Shown here in pieces: positions 1 through 7,437 of a stretch of 40,516 bases of DNA; position 1 is the stretch's first letter; every line of letters begins with the position of its first letter. The notes beneath the pieces were generated by a model. It ran no database searches, was not told the DNA's origin, and was given only the letters and a program-made list of their open reading frames with translations. The stretch is from Chloroflexota bacterium (GTDB lineage Bacteria > Chloroflexota > Anaerolineae > JAAEKA01), in NCBI GenBank assembly GCA_029558955.1, contig JAKQCW010000267.1, positions 1 through 40,516 of the forward strand, read 5' to 3'. The translations under genes and the position numbers were made by a program.

Positions 1-1
1 C

Positions 2-328
2 CGCCTGACGGCCGGCATGCGGCTGGAGGCCGACCCCACGGTGCAATATGCCATGGGCTTTCAGCCGGCCAGCGGGCAGTGGTGGAAGACTCCCGTCTAC
101 CTGGAGGAGTACAGCCAGGTCATCAGCCCCTACAACACCTACCTCAACGCCGGCCTGCCCCCCGGCCCCATCGCCGCGCCGCGGCTGGCCAGCATCCAGG
201 CTGTCCTGAACCCGGCCCAGCACGACTTCCTCTATTTCGTGGCTGAGCCTGGGGGCAGCGGCCGGCATGTCTTCGCCCGCACCTTCGATGAGCACCTGGA
301 GAATGTGCGTAGGTATCGGGGGGAGTAA
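2..328 (+). CDS. mltG: Endolytic murein transglycosylase MltG, C-terminal part (truncated by window edge)
   Basis: Only the last ~109 codons are present; the reading frame is open to the left edge, so the start lies outside. The visible segment carries the end of the YceG/MltG catalytic domain: an ADPTVQYA stretch, then [16 protein letters not shown], then [14 protein letters not shown] and a closing [10 protein letters not shown]. These are the hallmark C-terminal motifs of the family. MltG is a membrane-anchored lytic transglycosylase that cleaves nascent glycan strands and is thought to release them from the synthase. The next gene downstream is a class A penicillin-binding protein, a fitting cell-wall neighbour. 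The stop codon (326-328) lies inside a GTAATGC-type repeat, one of several genes here that end in such a repeat. Confidence 0.93.
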   Translation, partial: RLTAGMRLEADPTVQYAMGFQPASGQWWKTPVYLEEYSQVISPYNTYLNAGLPPGPIAAPRLASIQAVLNPAQHDFLYFVAEPGGSGRHVFARTFDEHLENVRRYRGE

Positions 329-354
329 TGCGTGATGCGTAATGCGTAATCCGG
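323..354 (+). repeat. Heptad-like repeat at the 3' end of mltG
   Basis: Units of the type GTAATGC/GTGATGC run tandemly and end in CCGGAG. The TAA stop of mltG is part of the first unit. This is the same family as the arrays behind trmB, fic, mnmA and the cysteine desulfurase. The rest of the 329-536 gap holds only a second short array and no convincing promoter or gene. Confidence 0.8.
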
Positions 355-425
355 AGTGTGTGTGAATGAGGATTTTCTCTCGGTTGCACAGGGACGTGAA
401 GATCAGTCGGTTGTATCCCGTGGGT

Positions 426-450
426 CGTAATGCGTGATGCGTGATGCGTT
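426..450 (+). repeat. Second short GTAATGC/GTGATGC array
   Basis: Three tandem heptads of the form GTAATGC/GTGATGC lie 100 bases after the mltG-terminal array, in the spacer before the penicillin-binding protein gene. Confidence 0.7.
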
Positions 451-536
451 GCTCTGGTTGGTGCTGTGGGCCAGCGGCGGGGGAAAGGTCTTGCGACCAC
501 TGAACAAATCGGCCCCGCTGGCGTGTCATCAATGAT

Positions 537-3479
537 ATGAAGAACAACCACCGCGTTTTCTCAAATCCCATCCAAAACCGCGGGCTGGCTCGGTCGGAGA
601 CCGGCCAGAGCGGTGAGGTTGCCTTTGCGCCGCGCTGGCGGCTGGCTCGGTCGGAGACCGGCCAGAGCGGTGAGGTTGCCTTTGCGCCGCGCTGGCGCCT
701 GGCTTTGGCGGCCGGCTTGTTGGCAGTGGCCATGCTGCTGACCGGCTGCGCCGCGCCCAAGCAACTGGGCGAGCGGCCCGCGCCCACAGCCCAGGAGGCG
801 GCCGAAATCTACTTGCAGCGCTATCAGCCCGGCCCGCTGCCGCGCATCTTCGAGACGACGCGCATCACCGACCGCCGCGGCGCGCTGCTGGCCGAGCTGT
901 GGGAGGAGGGGCGCCGCACCTGGCTGCCGCTGAATCAGATTTCCCCACACCTGATCGACGCCACCATCGCCACCGAGGACGCCACCTTTTACATCAACCT
1001 GGGCATCGATCCGGCGCGCATAGCCGGGGCGGCCTTGCAGAACGCGCAGCAGGGGGGCGTGGTCAGCGGCGCCTCGACCATCACCATGCAACTGGCGCGC
1101 AACCTCTTTCTGGGGCCAGACGACCGCTACAGCCAGAACATGGATCGCAAGATGCTGGAAGCCGGTCTGGCCCAGGAGCTGACCACCCTCTTCAGCAAAG
1201 ATGAGCTGCTGGAGATGTATCTCAACCTGCTGAACTACGGCCACCTGGCCTACGGGCCGGAAGCCGCCAGCCAGGTCTATTTCGGCAAATCCGCCGCCGA
1301 TCTGACCCTGGCCGAGGCGACGCTGCTGGCCGGCATTCCCCAACAGCCGGCCAACCTGGACCCCCTGAAAGACTTCGACGCGGCCCGCGCCCGCCAGCGT
1401 GTGGTGCTGGACCTGATGGTGCGCCATGGCAAGCTGAGCCCGGCGCAGGCTGACGAAGCCTACGCCCAGCCGCTGACCTTCAACCCGCAGCCCGACCGCC
1501 GCATCGCGGCCGCGCCGCATTTCGTGCACTATGTCAGCGATCAGGCCCAGGCCTTGCTGGGGGAACAGGCGCTGCCGCGCAGCGGCTGGCAGATCACCAC
1601 CACCCTGGACCTGCCCATGCAGACGCTGGCGCAGGAACGGCTGGCGGCCAAGGTGGCCGAGCTGCAGCCGCAGTTCAACCTGAGCAACGCCGCGCTGACC
1701 GCGCTGCGGCCGGGCAACGGCGAGATCCTGGCCATGGTCGGCAGCGCGGACTTCGCCGACGCCGCCATCGACGGCCAGGTCAACGTGGCGATCAGCCCAC
1801 GCCAGCCGGGCAGCGCCATCAAGCCCATGCTCTACGCCGCGGCCTTCGAGGACAATCTCATCAGCCCGGCCAGCGTGCTGTGGGACCTGCCGGTGACCTA
1901 CACGGTGAGCGCGGGCGAGGCCTACATCCCGGCCAACTACGACGGGCAGTTTCACGGCCCGGTCACGGCCCGCAGCGCGCTGGCCAACAGCTACAACATT
2001 CCGGCCGTCAAGCTGCTGGATGCCGTCACCGTGGCCCGGATGCTGGAAAACGCCCAGGCCATGGGGCTGAAGAGCCTGGTGCGCGACCAGGGTTGGTACG
2101 GCCTGAGCCTGACCCTGGGCGGCGGCGAGGTGACGCTGTTGGACCTGACCACCGCCTTTGCCACCCTGGCCAACGCTGGCACTTATGTCGAGCCAACCCC
2201 CTTCCTGGCGCTGGCGGACGGCCTGGGGCGCCCGCTCCAGCCGCCGCAGCAGGCCATCAGCCAGGCCATCTCGCCGGCCGCGGCCTGGCAGGTGACTGAC
2301 ATCCTGGCCGACAACACGGCGCGCACGCCGGCCTTCGGCGCCAACAACCCGCTGCGCCTCAGCCAGCCGGCCGCGGCCAAGACCGGCACCACCAACGACT
2401 GGCGCGACAACTGGACCGTGGGCTTCACCCGCTACCTGGTGACCGGCGTCTGGGCGGGCAACAGCGACGGCCAGCCAATGCGCAACACCAGCGGCCTGAC
2501 CGGCGCCGCGCCCATCTGGAACGACTTCATGCAGGCGGTGCTGGACGATCCCGACCTGCTGGCCCGGCTGGAGGCGGCCAACGACCCCGCCGCCTGGCAG
2601 TTCCAGCCGCCGGCTGACATGGCGCAGGCCAGCGGGCCGGGCGAGCTGGCCTGTCCACCCGGCCTCTTCTGCCGCTCAGGGGGCGAGTTCTACAGCCGGG
2701 AGTGGCTGTCGGCCACCGGCGCGGATGGGCCGCTGGCCGACAGCGTGGCGCTGGTTCCCAGCGCGCCGGTCTACGTGGACCGCGGCCAGGGGGGCCAATG
2801 GGCCGCCTACTGCCAGGTGGAACCGGCCGCACTGCGCCCGCTGCTGAAGCTGCCGGCCGGCCTTGGCCTGAGCATTCCGGTCGGCGGCGAGGCCAACGCC
2901 CGCGCCCAAAACGAGCGCGCCCAGGCGCTGGCCTGGACGCTGCGCCACCCCACGGCCGTCAACCTGGGGCCATGCGACGAGCTGGGCGCGGCCATGGCCC
3001 CCGCGCTGGCGCTGGACGCACGACCTGACGAGCCCACGGCCCAACTGCTGGTGGACCTGGCCGCGGCCATGGACCCCAACGCGGGGCCGGTGGCCGGCGA
3101 CACGGCCGCGCCGGTAGCTGCGGCCTGGAGCGGGAGCGGCCAGCCGGGCAGCTTCAGCCTGGCCGAGCCGGTCAGCCACCACGCGACCTGTCCCGGCAAC
3201 TACATCGTGGGGCAGGTGCTGGACGCGGCAGGCGCGCCCCTGCCCGGCGTGCAGATCAGCCTGGTGGACCAATGGGGCAACCGCGCCGACGCCTGGAGCA
3301 AGGAGAGCGCGGGCGATTTCGGCAGCTTCGACTTCCCCATCAACTTCTTCCCCAACCAGTACACGCTGACCATCGTGGACGGCGCCGGCGCCCCCCTCAG
3401 CGCGCCGGTGGTCGTCGATCATCTGCAAGGGGAGGGGGGCGACGCCCCCTGTCACACCGTCATCTGGCGCGGCGGCTGA
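537..3479 (+). CDS. Class A penicillin-binding protein (glycosyltransferase GT51 plus transpeptidase)
   Basis: A bifunctional peptidoglycan synthase of 980 residues that polymerises lipid II and cross-links stem peptides outside the membrane. The GT51 domain (about 105-270) shows IATEDATFY with catalytic Glu147 and GASTITMQLARNL (178-190). The transpeptidase has SAIK (Ser426/Lys429), SYN (485-487) and KTGT (615-618). From about 700 onward there is a long proline/alanine-rich tail ending in a carboxypeptidase-regulatory/CNA-B-like beta domain (about 905-975). The N-terminus is odd. A 19-residue segment is duplicated exactly before a hydrophobic stretch ending LLTGC (Cys71), which reads as a lipobox rather than the usual signal anchor. 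No Shine-Dalgarno is visible before ATG 537, and no in-frame ATG or GTG occurs before the hydrophobic segment, so the true start is uncertain. The gene converges on the metal ATPase, 30 bases away. Confidence 0.93.
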   Translation: MKNNHRVFSNPIQNRGLARSETGQSGEVAFAPRWRLARSETGQSGEVAFAPRWRLALAAGLLAVAMLLTGCAAPKQLGERPAPTAQEAAEIYLQRYQPGPLPRIFETTRITDRRGALLAELWEEGRRTWLPLNQISPHLIDATIATEDATFYINLGIDPARIAGAALQNAQQGGVVSGASTITMQLARNLFLGPDDRYSQNMDRKMLEAGLAQELTTLFSKDELLEMYLNLLNYGHLAYGPEAASQVYFGKSAADLTLAEATLLAGIPQQPANLDPLKDFDAARARQRVVLDLMVRHGKLSPAQADEAYAQPLTFNPQPDRRIAAAPHFVHYVSDQAQALLGEQALPRSGWQITTTLDLPMQTLAQERLAAKVAELQPQFNLSNAALTALRPGNGEILAMVGSADFADAAIDGQVNVAISPRQPGSAIKPMLYAAAFEDNLISPASVLWDLPVTYTVSAGEAYIPANYDGQFHGPVTARSALANSYNIPAVKLLDAVTVARMLENAQAMGLKSLVRDQGWYGLSLTLGGGEVTLLDLTTAFATLANAGTYVEPTPFLALADGLGRPLQPPQQAISQAISPAAAWQVTDILADNTARTPAFGANNPLRLSQPAAAKTGTTNDWRDNWTVGFTRYLVTGVWAGNSDGQPMRNTSGLTGAAPIWNDFMQAVLDDPDLLARLEAANDPAAWQFQPPADMAQASGPGELACPPGLFCRSGGEFYSREWLSATGADGPLADSVALVPSAPVYVDRGQGGQWAAYCQVEPAALRPLLKLPAGLGLSIPVGGEANARAQNERAQALAWTLRHPTAVNLGPCDELGAAMAPALALDARPDEPTAQLLVDLAAAMDPNAGPVAGDTAAPVAAAWSGSGQPGSFSLAEPVSHHATCPGNYIVGQVLDAAGAPLPGVQISLVDQWGNRADAWSKESAGDFGSFDFPINFFPNQYTLTIVDGAGAPLSAPVVVDHLQGEGGDAPCHTVIWRGG
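583..696 (+). repeat. Exact 57-bp tandem duplication inside the PBP N-terminus
   Basis: Copies at 583-639 and 640-696 are identical and in frame, each encoding 19 residues beginning GLARSETG or RLARSETG. A 20-base core (587-606 and 644-663) occurs in inverted orientation at 7394-7413, in the leader of the dnaE-type gene. The unit is therefore a dispersed element, not a private duplication. Confidence 0.92.
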
Positions 3480-3509
3480 GCTGGGGGCATCCCTTGCTTC
3501 AATTGCTGC

Positions 3510-5840
3510 TCAGCGCAGCAGCCGCAGCCCGTTGAAGACCACGATCAGCGTGCTCCCTTCGTGGGCCACGACCCCCAGGGGCAACGGCACCCCGACCACG
3601 AAGTTGGCAACCACCAGGACGACGATCACGGTCAGGGCAAAGCCGATGTTCTGCCAGACGATGCGCCGCGCCCGCCGGCTGAGCTGCACCACATAGGCCA
3701 GCTTCTCCAGGTCGTCGGACATCAGCACCACGTCGGCCACCTCCAGCGCCACATCGGCGCCGGCCGCGCCCATGGCCACGCCGACGCTGGCCTGAGCCAG
3801 GGCGGGCGCATCGTTGACGCCATCCCCCACCATGGCCACCGAGCCATGCTGCTGATAGAGGGCCTGCACCGCGGCCACCTTCTGCTCCGGCAGCAGGCCG
3901 GCCCGGTGCTCATCCACCCCCGCCTGCTGTGCGATGGCTGAGGCGACGCGCGCGTTGTCGCCGGTCAGCATGACGATGGGGGCGATGCCCTCGCGGCGCA
4001 GGGCGGCCAGCGCGGCGCGGGCCTGCGGTCGGATGCTGTCGGCAACCGCGATCAGGCCGAGCGCGGCCAGCTCGCCGTCCACCTGCCCAGCCAGCAGCAT
4101 GGCCGTGCGCCCCTGCTGCTCCAGCTCGTCCAACCGGGCCAGCACCTGGTCGGTCAGCGCCAGCTTGTTCTCGAAGAGCTCCCGGTTGCCGATCAAATAG
4201 ACGCGGCCGTCGGCCGCCACGGCGCGCGCGCCGCGGCCGGTGATGGCCTGCAGCTCTTCACAGGGCTCGAAGGCCAGTCCCTGGCGGCGCGCCTCCTGGA
4301 CGATGGCCTGCGCCACCGGGTGTTCCGAGCGCGCCTCCACCGACGCGGCCAGCGCCAGCAGCTCCTGCTCCGAACAACAGCCCAGCGGAATGAGGTCGGT
4401 CACCGTCGGTTTGCCGCTGGTCAGGGTGCCGGTCTTGTCGAAGGCCATGGCGCGCACGGTGGCCAGGTTCTCCAGATGCGCGCCGCCCTTGAAGAGGATG
4501 CCTTTGCGCGCGGCGTTGGCGATGGCGCTCAGGATCGCGGCCGGCACGGAGATGACCAGCGCGCAGGGGCTGGCCACCACCAGCAGGGTCATCGCGCGGT
4601 AGAAGGTCTCCTCGAAGGGCTGGTGCAGCAGGAAGGTGGGGATGACGATGGCCAGCGCCGTGGCCAGGATCACTCCCAGGGCATATTTCTGCTCGAAATC
4701 GTCCAGGAAGCGCTGGGTGGGCGCCTTCTGCTCCTGGGCATCCTCCACCAGACGGATGATGCGCGCCAGGGTGCTCTCGCTGGGCAGGCAGGTCACATCG
4801 ATCTCCAGCACCCCGGTTTGGTTCAGCGTGCCCTCGAAGACCTGTGCGCCGACCGCCACATCGACCGGCGCGGATTCGCCGGTGATGGTGGACTGGTCGA
4901 TGCTGGACTGGCCGCGCAGGATCACGCCGTCGATAGGCAGCCGCTCGCCCGGCTTGACGATCACCACGTCCCCCAGGCGCAGGCGGGCCACCGGCGTGAC
5001 CATCTCCAGCTCGCCGCGCCGCACCAGCGCCTCCTGGGGGCGCAGCTTGATCAGCGCCTCGATGGCGCGCCTGCTGCGGCCCATGGCGTAGTCCTGCAAG
5101 GCGTTGCTGAGCGAGAAGAGGAAGAGCAGGATCGCGCCCTCGCGCCAGTCGCCGATGGCGGCCGCGCCCAGGGCAGCCAGGATCATCAGCAGGTCGATGT
5201 TGATCGCGCCGTGGCGCAGCTCAGCCAGCCCCTGGCGCACGCCGTAGTAGCCGCCGGCCAGGTAGGCCACCCCATAGGCCACCTGCGGCCAGGGCTGCGG
5301 CAGGCCAAGCGCGCCGCCGATCCAGCCGACGGCGATGCCCAGCGCGGTGATGACGGTCAGGATGAGCTGTTTGCGGGCGAGATCCCAGCGCTGCCAGGGC
5401 CAGGTGCTGGACGCGGCGGCTGGGTCAGCCGCTGGGGCCAGCGATTGGGTCATCCGGGCGCGTTCACGGCCAGGCTGGTTGCGCGCCACCGCCATGTGGC
5501 CCGGCTCGACGGTGAACTCAGCCAGCCGGCCGCGGCGCTCCAGCTCCTGCGTCAGCGCGTCGGCGCAGAGGGTGCAGGCCACCCCATGGCCCCGGTTCAG
5601 ACAGTGCTGGTAGGGGCCGTCCAGATCGGCTGCCAGATCGGCCGCAATGGCGGCCATCTCTTGCGCCGGCAGCGCGGCCCCGTCGTAGTCCAGGATCAAC
5701 TGATCGCCGGCCGGGTCAACCTCGACGCGCAGCAGCTCAGCCGTCTGCGTCAGCGCGTTGAACAACACCGCCGCGCAACGGTTCAAGATCCCCGCCTCAG
5801 GTTGGGAAGAACGTCCTTCCAGATCAAGTGCAGTCATCAT
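3510..5840 (-). CDS. P1B-type heavy-metal ATPase, P1B-4-like
   Basis: A 776-residue membrane ATPase predicted to export a transition metal from the cytoplasm. The order of motifs is complete: TGES (320-323) in the actuator domain, SPC (424-426) in the membrane metal site, DKTGT (Asp468) as phosphorylation site, HP (507-508) for nucleotide binding, TGDN (626-629), GDGVNDAP (672-679), and HEGST (760-764) in the last helix. SPC combined with HEG(G/S)T is the signature of the P1B-4 subgroup, whose characterised members move Co2+, Fe2+ or Zn2+. P1B-2 Zn/Cd pumps have CPC instead. The N-terminus lacks a classical GMTCxxC domain but has a His/Cys cluster (His79, Cys80, His85, Cys89, Cys92). The gene lies 44 bases downstream of a TrmB-type regulator on the same strand and probably shares its transcript. 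Its ribosome-binding GGAG is supplied by the repeat in that gap. The exact metal is inference. Confidence 0.92.
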   Translation of the reverse strand: MMTALDLEGRSSQPEAGILNRCAAVLFNALTQTAELLRVEVDPAGDQLILDYDGAALPAQEMAAIAADLAADLDGPYQHCLNRGHGVACTLCADALTQELERRGRLAEFTVEPGHMAVARNQPGRERARMTQSLAPAADPAAASSTWPWQRWDLARKQLILTVITALGIAVGWIGGALGLPQPWPQVAYGVAYLAGGYYGVRQGLAELRHGAINIDLLMILAALGAAAIGDWREGAILLFLFSLSNALQDYAMGRSRRAIEALIKLRPQEALVRRGELEMVTPVARLRLGDVVIVKPGERLPIDGVILRGQSSIDQSTITGESAPVDVAVGAQVFEGTLNQTGVLEIDVTCLPSESTLARIIRLVEDAQEQKAPTQRFLDDFEQKYALGVILATALAIVIPTFLLHQPFEETFYRAMTLLVVASPCALVISVPAAILSAIANAARKGILFKGGAHLENLATVRAMAFDKTGTLTSGKPTVTDLIPLGCCSEQELLALAASVEARSEHPVAQAIVQEARRQGLAFEPCEELQAITGRGARAVAADGRVYLIGNRELFENKLALTDQVLARLDELEQQGRTAMLLAGQVDGELAALGLIAVADSIRPQARAALAALRREGIAPIVMLTGDNARVASAIAQQAGVDEHRAGLLPEQKVAAVQALYQQHGSVAMVGDGVNDAPALAQASVGVAMGAAGADVALEVADVVLMSDDLEKLAYVVQLSRRARRIVWQNIGFALTVIVVLVVANFVVGVPLPLGVVAHEGSTLIVVFNGLRLLR

Positions 5841-5887
5841 CTCTCCGGTCTCCGGGCTCCGGTCTCCGGGTTACGGGTTACGGGTTA
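5841..5887 (-). repeat. Repeat bridging trmB stop and ATPase start; supplies stop and Shine-Dalgarno
   Basis: In gene orientation the trmB TAA is the first of three GTAACCC-type units. These are followed by four GGAG-containing segments (CCGGAGA/CCGGAGC), the last two ending 9 and 2 bases before ATG 5840. The repeat therefore fills the whole spacer. It contains the upstream stop codon and the only plausible ribosome-binding sites for the ATPase. Confidence 0.8.
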
Positions 5888-6679
5888 CGCCTCCCGCCTC
5901 CCGCTCTCCAACACCCGCCGATCAGCCGGATCCAGCCGCGCCAGCAGCGCATCGTCCATGTGCGCAAAGATGCGCTGGGCGAAGAGCTCCATCCAGACGA
6001 ACTGATGGACAATCAACACCAGGTTGCGGTTGCGCGTCACCGTGGCCAGCATGGTGCGTCCGGCGTCGCTGGCTGCCACCAAGGTCTCCTCGCCATCGAC
6101 CACCACCACCAGCATGCCGGCCAGCTCGTGCAGTTGGCTCTCCAGCGGCGGATGGCGCACCACCTGGCTGCAGCGCAGCGGCGCCGCGCCGGTCAGCACC
6201 GCGCTGGTGGGGACGCCGCGCTGGCAGGTCTCCGCGATCACATCCTCCAACGCGGCCACGTCGGGGTCATCCAGCACCACAAAGAGCTCGCGCTGCGCCC
6301 GGCGGATCAACTCGCGCGCATAGGCCAACAGCGCGTCCCGTCCGCGGATCGACCAGACGAAATCCTCCTCGCGGGACTGGTAGAGGCCGGTCAACCCGGC
6401 GCGCAGCTCGTCGACCAGGCGGCGCTGGGTCGATTCGTGGTTATCCAGCAACACATCGGGGGGCAGTGGACGGTAGAGCGTGGCGCGTTCGTCGGGCGTC
6501 TCCAACACCGCGCCGCGCAGCTTGAGCCGGCCCAGGGCCTCGTAGACCATGGAGCGCGGCACGCCGGCCGCCTTGCTGATCTGGTAGCCGCTGACCGGGT
6601 AATCATCCAGCAGCGCCAGATAGACCTTGGCCTCATATTCGGTAAAACCCAGTTCGGTGAGCTTGGTCAGCAAATCCAT
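5885..6679 (-). CDS. TrmB-family transcriptional regulator
   Basis: A 264-residue cytoplasmic DNA-binding protein. The N-terminal ~70 residues form the TrmB winged helix-turn-helix: LTELGFTEYEAKVYLALL, then VSGYQISKAAGVPRSMVYEAL as recognition region. The rest (about 95-250) resembles the family's C-terminal effector-binding half, of PLD-like fold in homologs. The start is supported by a GAGGAT ribosome-binding site 5 bases upstream and a near-perfect promoter. Archaeal and bacterial TrmB proteins usually sense sugars. Here the gene heads a two-gene unit with a P1B ATPase, so a metal- or stress-related ligand is conceivable, though that is inference. The stop codon lies inside the GTAACCC repeat. 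Confidence 0.88.
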   Translation of the reverse strand: MDLLTKLTELGFTEYEAKVYLALLDDYPVSGYQISKAAGVPRSMVYEALGRLKLRGAVLETPDERATLYRPLPPDVLLDNHESTQRRLVDELRAGLTGLYQSREEDFVWSIRGRDALLAYARELIRRAQRELFVVLDDPDVAALEDVIAETCQRGVPTSAVLTGAAPLRCSQVVRHPPLESQLHELAGMLVVVVDGEETLVAASDAGRTMLATVTRNRNLVLIVHQFVWMELFAQRIFAHMDDALLARLDPADRRVLESGRREA

Positions 6680-6690
6680 CGGCTATCCTC

Positions 6691-6719
6691 GTTAGTGTTC
6701 TTATTTCAAACTACTATGG
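6691..6719 (-). promoter_or_regulatory. Possible autoregulatory operator in the trmB leader
   Basis: Between the -10 box and the ribosome-binding site of trmB lies a strikingly AT-rich, imperfect inverted repeat (TAGTGTT ... AAACTA) in otherwise ~70% GC DNA. Its placement just downstream of the predicted transcription start suits a repressor site. Assignment to TrmB is inference. Confidence 0.35.
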
Positions 6720-6721
6720 AC

Positions 6722-6750
6722 AGTATACGCCATCGACCGGGATCTGTCAA
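6722..6750 (-). promoter_or_regulatory. Sigma70-type promoter for the trmB-ATPase unit
   Basis: Reading the minus strand, TTGACA (6750-6745) is followed by a 17-base spacer and TATACT (6727-6722). The match is 6/6 at -35 and 5/6 at -10 with optimal spacing. Transcription should start near 6715, about 36 bases before the trmB ATG. Confidence 0.85.
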
Positions 6751-6753
6751 GCA

Positions 6754-7299
6754 GGAGTCGAGCCTTCAGGCGGTCGGCGCGCGACTCGCATCGGCCAGAC
6801 CCGGCTAAAGCCTCGACTCCGTCCTTGTTTGGTGGCTGCTATGCAGGAGTCGAGCCTTCAGGCGGTCGGCGCGCGCGACTCGCGTCGGCCAGACCCGGCT
6901 AAAGCCTCGACTCCGCGCCTTGTTTGGTGGCTGCTATGCAGGAGTCGAGCCTTCAGGCGGGTCGGCGCGCGCGACTCGCGTCGGCCAGACCCGGCTAAAG
7001 CCTCGACTCCAACCCATGGCCGGTGGCTGCTATGCAGGAGTCGAGCCTTCAGGCGGTCGGCGCGCGCGCGACTCGCGTCGGCCAGACCCGGCTAAAGCCT
7101 CGACTCCGACCCATGGCTGGTGGCTGTAAGACTGGAGTCGAGCCTTCAGGCGGGTCGGCGCGCTCAACTGGCGTCGGCCAGACCCGGCTAAAGCCTCGAC
7201 TCCGGCCCATGGCTGGTGGCTGCCAAGCAGGAGTCGAGCCTTCAGGCGGGTCGGCGCGCTCAACTGGCGTCGGCCAGACCCGGCTAAAGCCTCGACTCC
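6754..7299. repeat. Array of six palindromic ~70-bp units between divergent promoters
   Basis: Units lie at 6754-6820, 6846-6914, 6941-7010, 7037-7107, 7134-7203 and 7230-7299 (period 92-97). Each begins GGAGTCGAGCCTTCAGGCG and ends GGCTAAAGCCTCGACTCC. The ends pair over 9 exact bases and imperfectly further in. The middle is GC-rich and slightly variable, with a growing CGCGCG run or CGCTCAACTGGCG. Spacers of about 25 bases are themselves related (TTTGGTGGCTGCTAT or CCCATGGCTGGTGGCTG). The array starts 3 bases upstream of the trmB -35 box and ends 39 bases before the dnaE -35 box. It occupies most of the gene-free stretch 6680-7437. Long frames across it are artefacts of the repeat. Confidence 0.93.
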
Positions 7300-7338
7300 G
7301 ACCCGTGTTTGGTGGTTGCCGTGGCCGGGGCGATGCAA

Positions 7339-7367
7339 TTGACCTGGGCTCACCAGTGCGCTATACT
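7339..7367 (+). promoter_or_regulatory. Sigma70-type promoter for the dnaE-type gene
   Basis: TTGACC (7339-7344), a 17-base spacer and TATACT (7362-7367), with predicted start near 7374. Its position rules out translation from the far-upstream in-frame codon at 7309 on this transcript and supports the GTG start at 7438. Confidence 0.85.
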
Positions 7368-7437
7368 GCGCTCGCGATCCAGAAAACCGCTGGGGCCGGT
7401 CTCCGACCGAGCCCCTACCGAGGCCCCCCTTCCTTTC

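Noticed and set aside
6829..7129. Small proteins within the palindromic array
   Set aside because: The predicted peptides are just translated repeat units with no independent start signals.
6754..7299. CRISPR array
   Set aside because: Units are ~70 bp with internal palindromy and the 'spacers' are near copies of each other; no cas gene is present.
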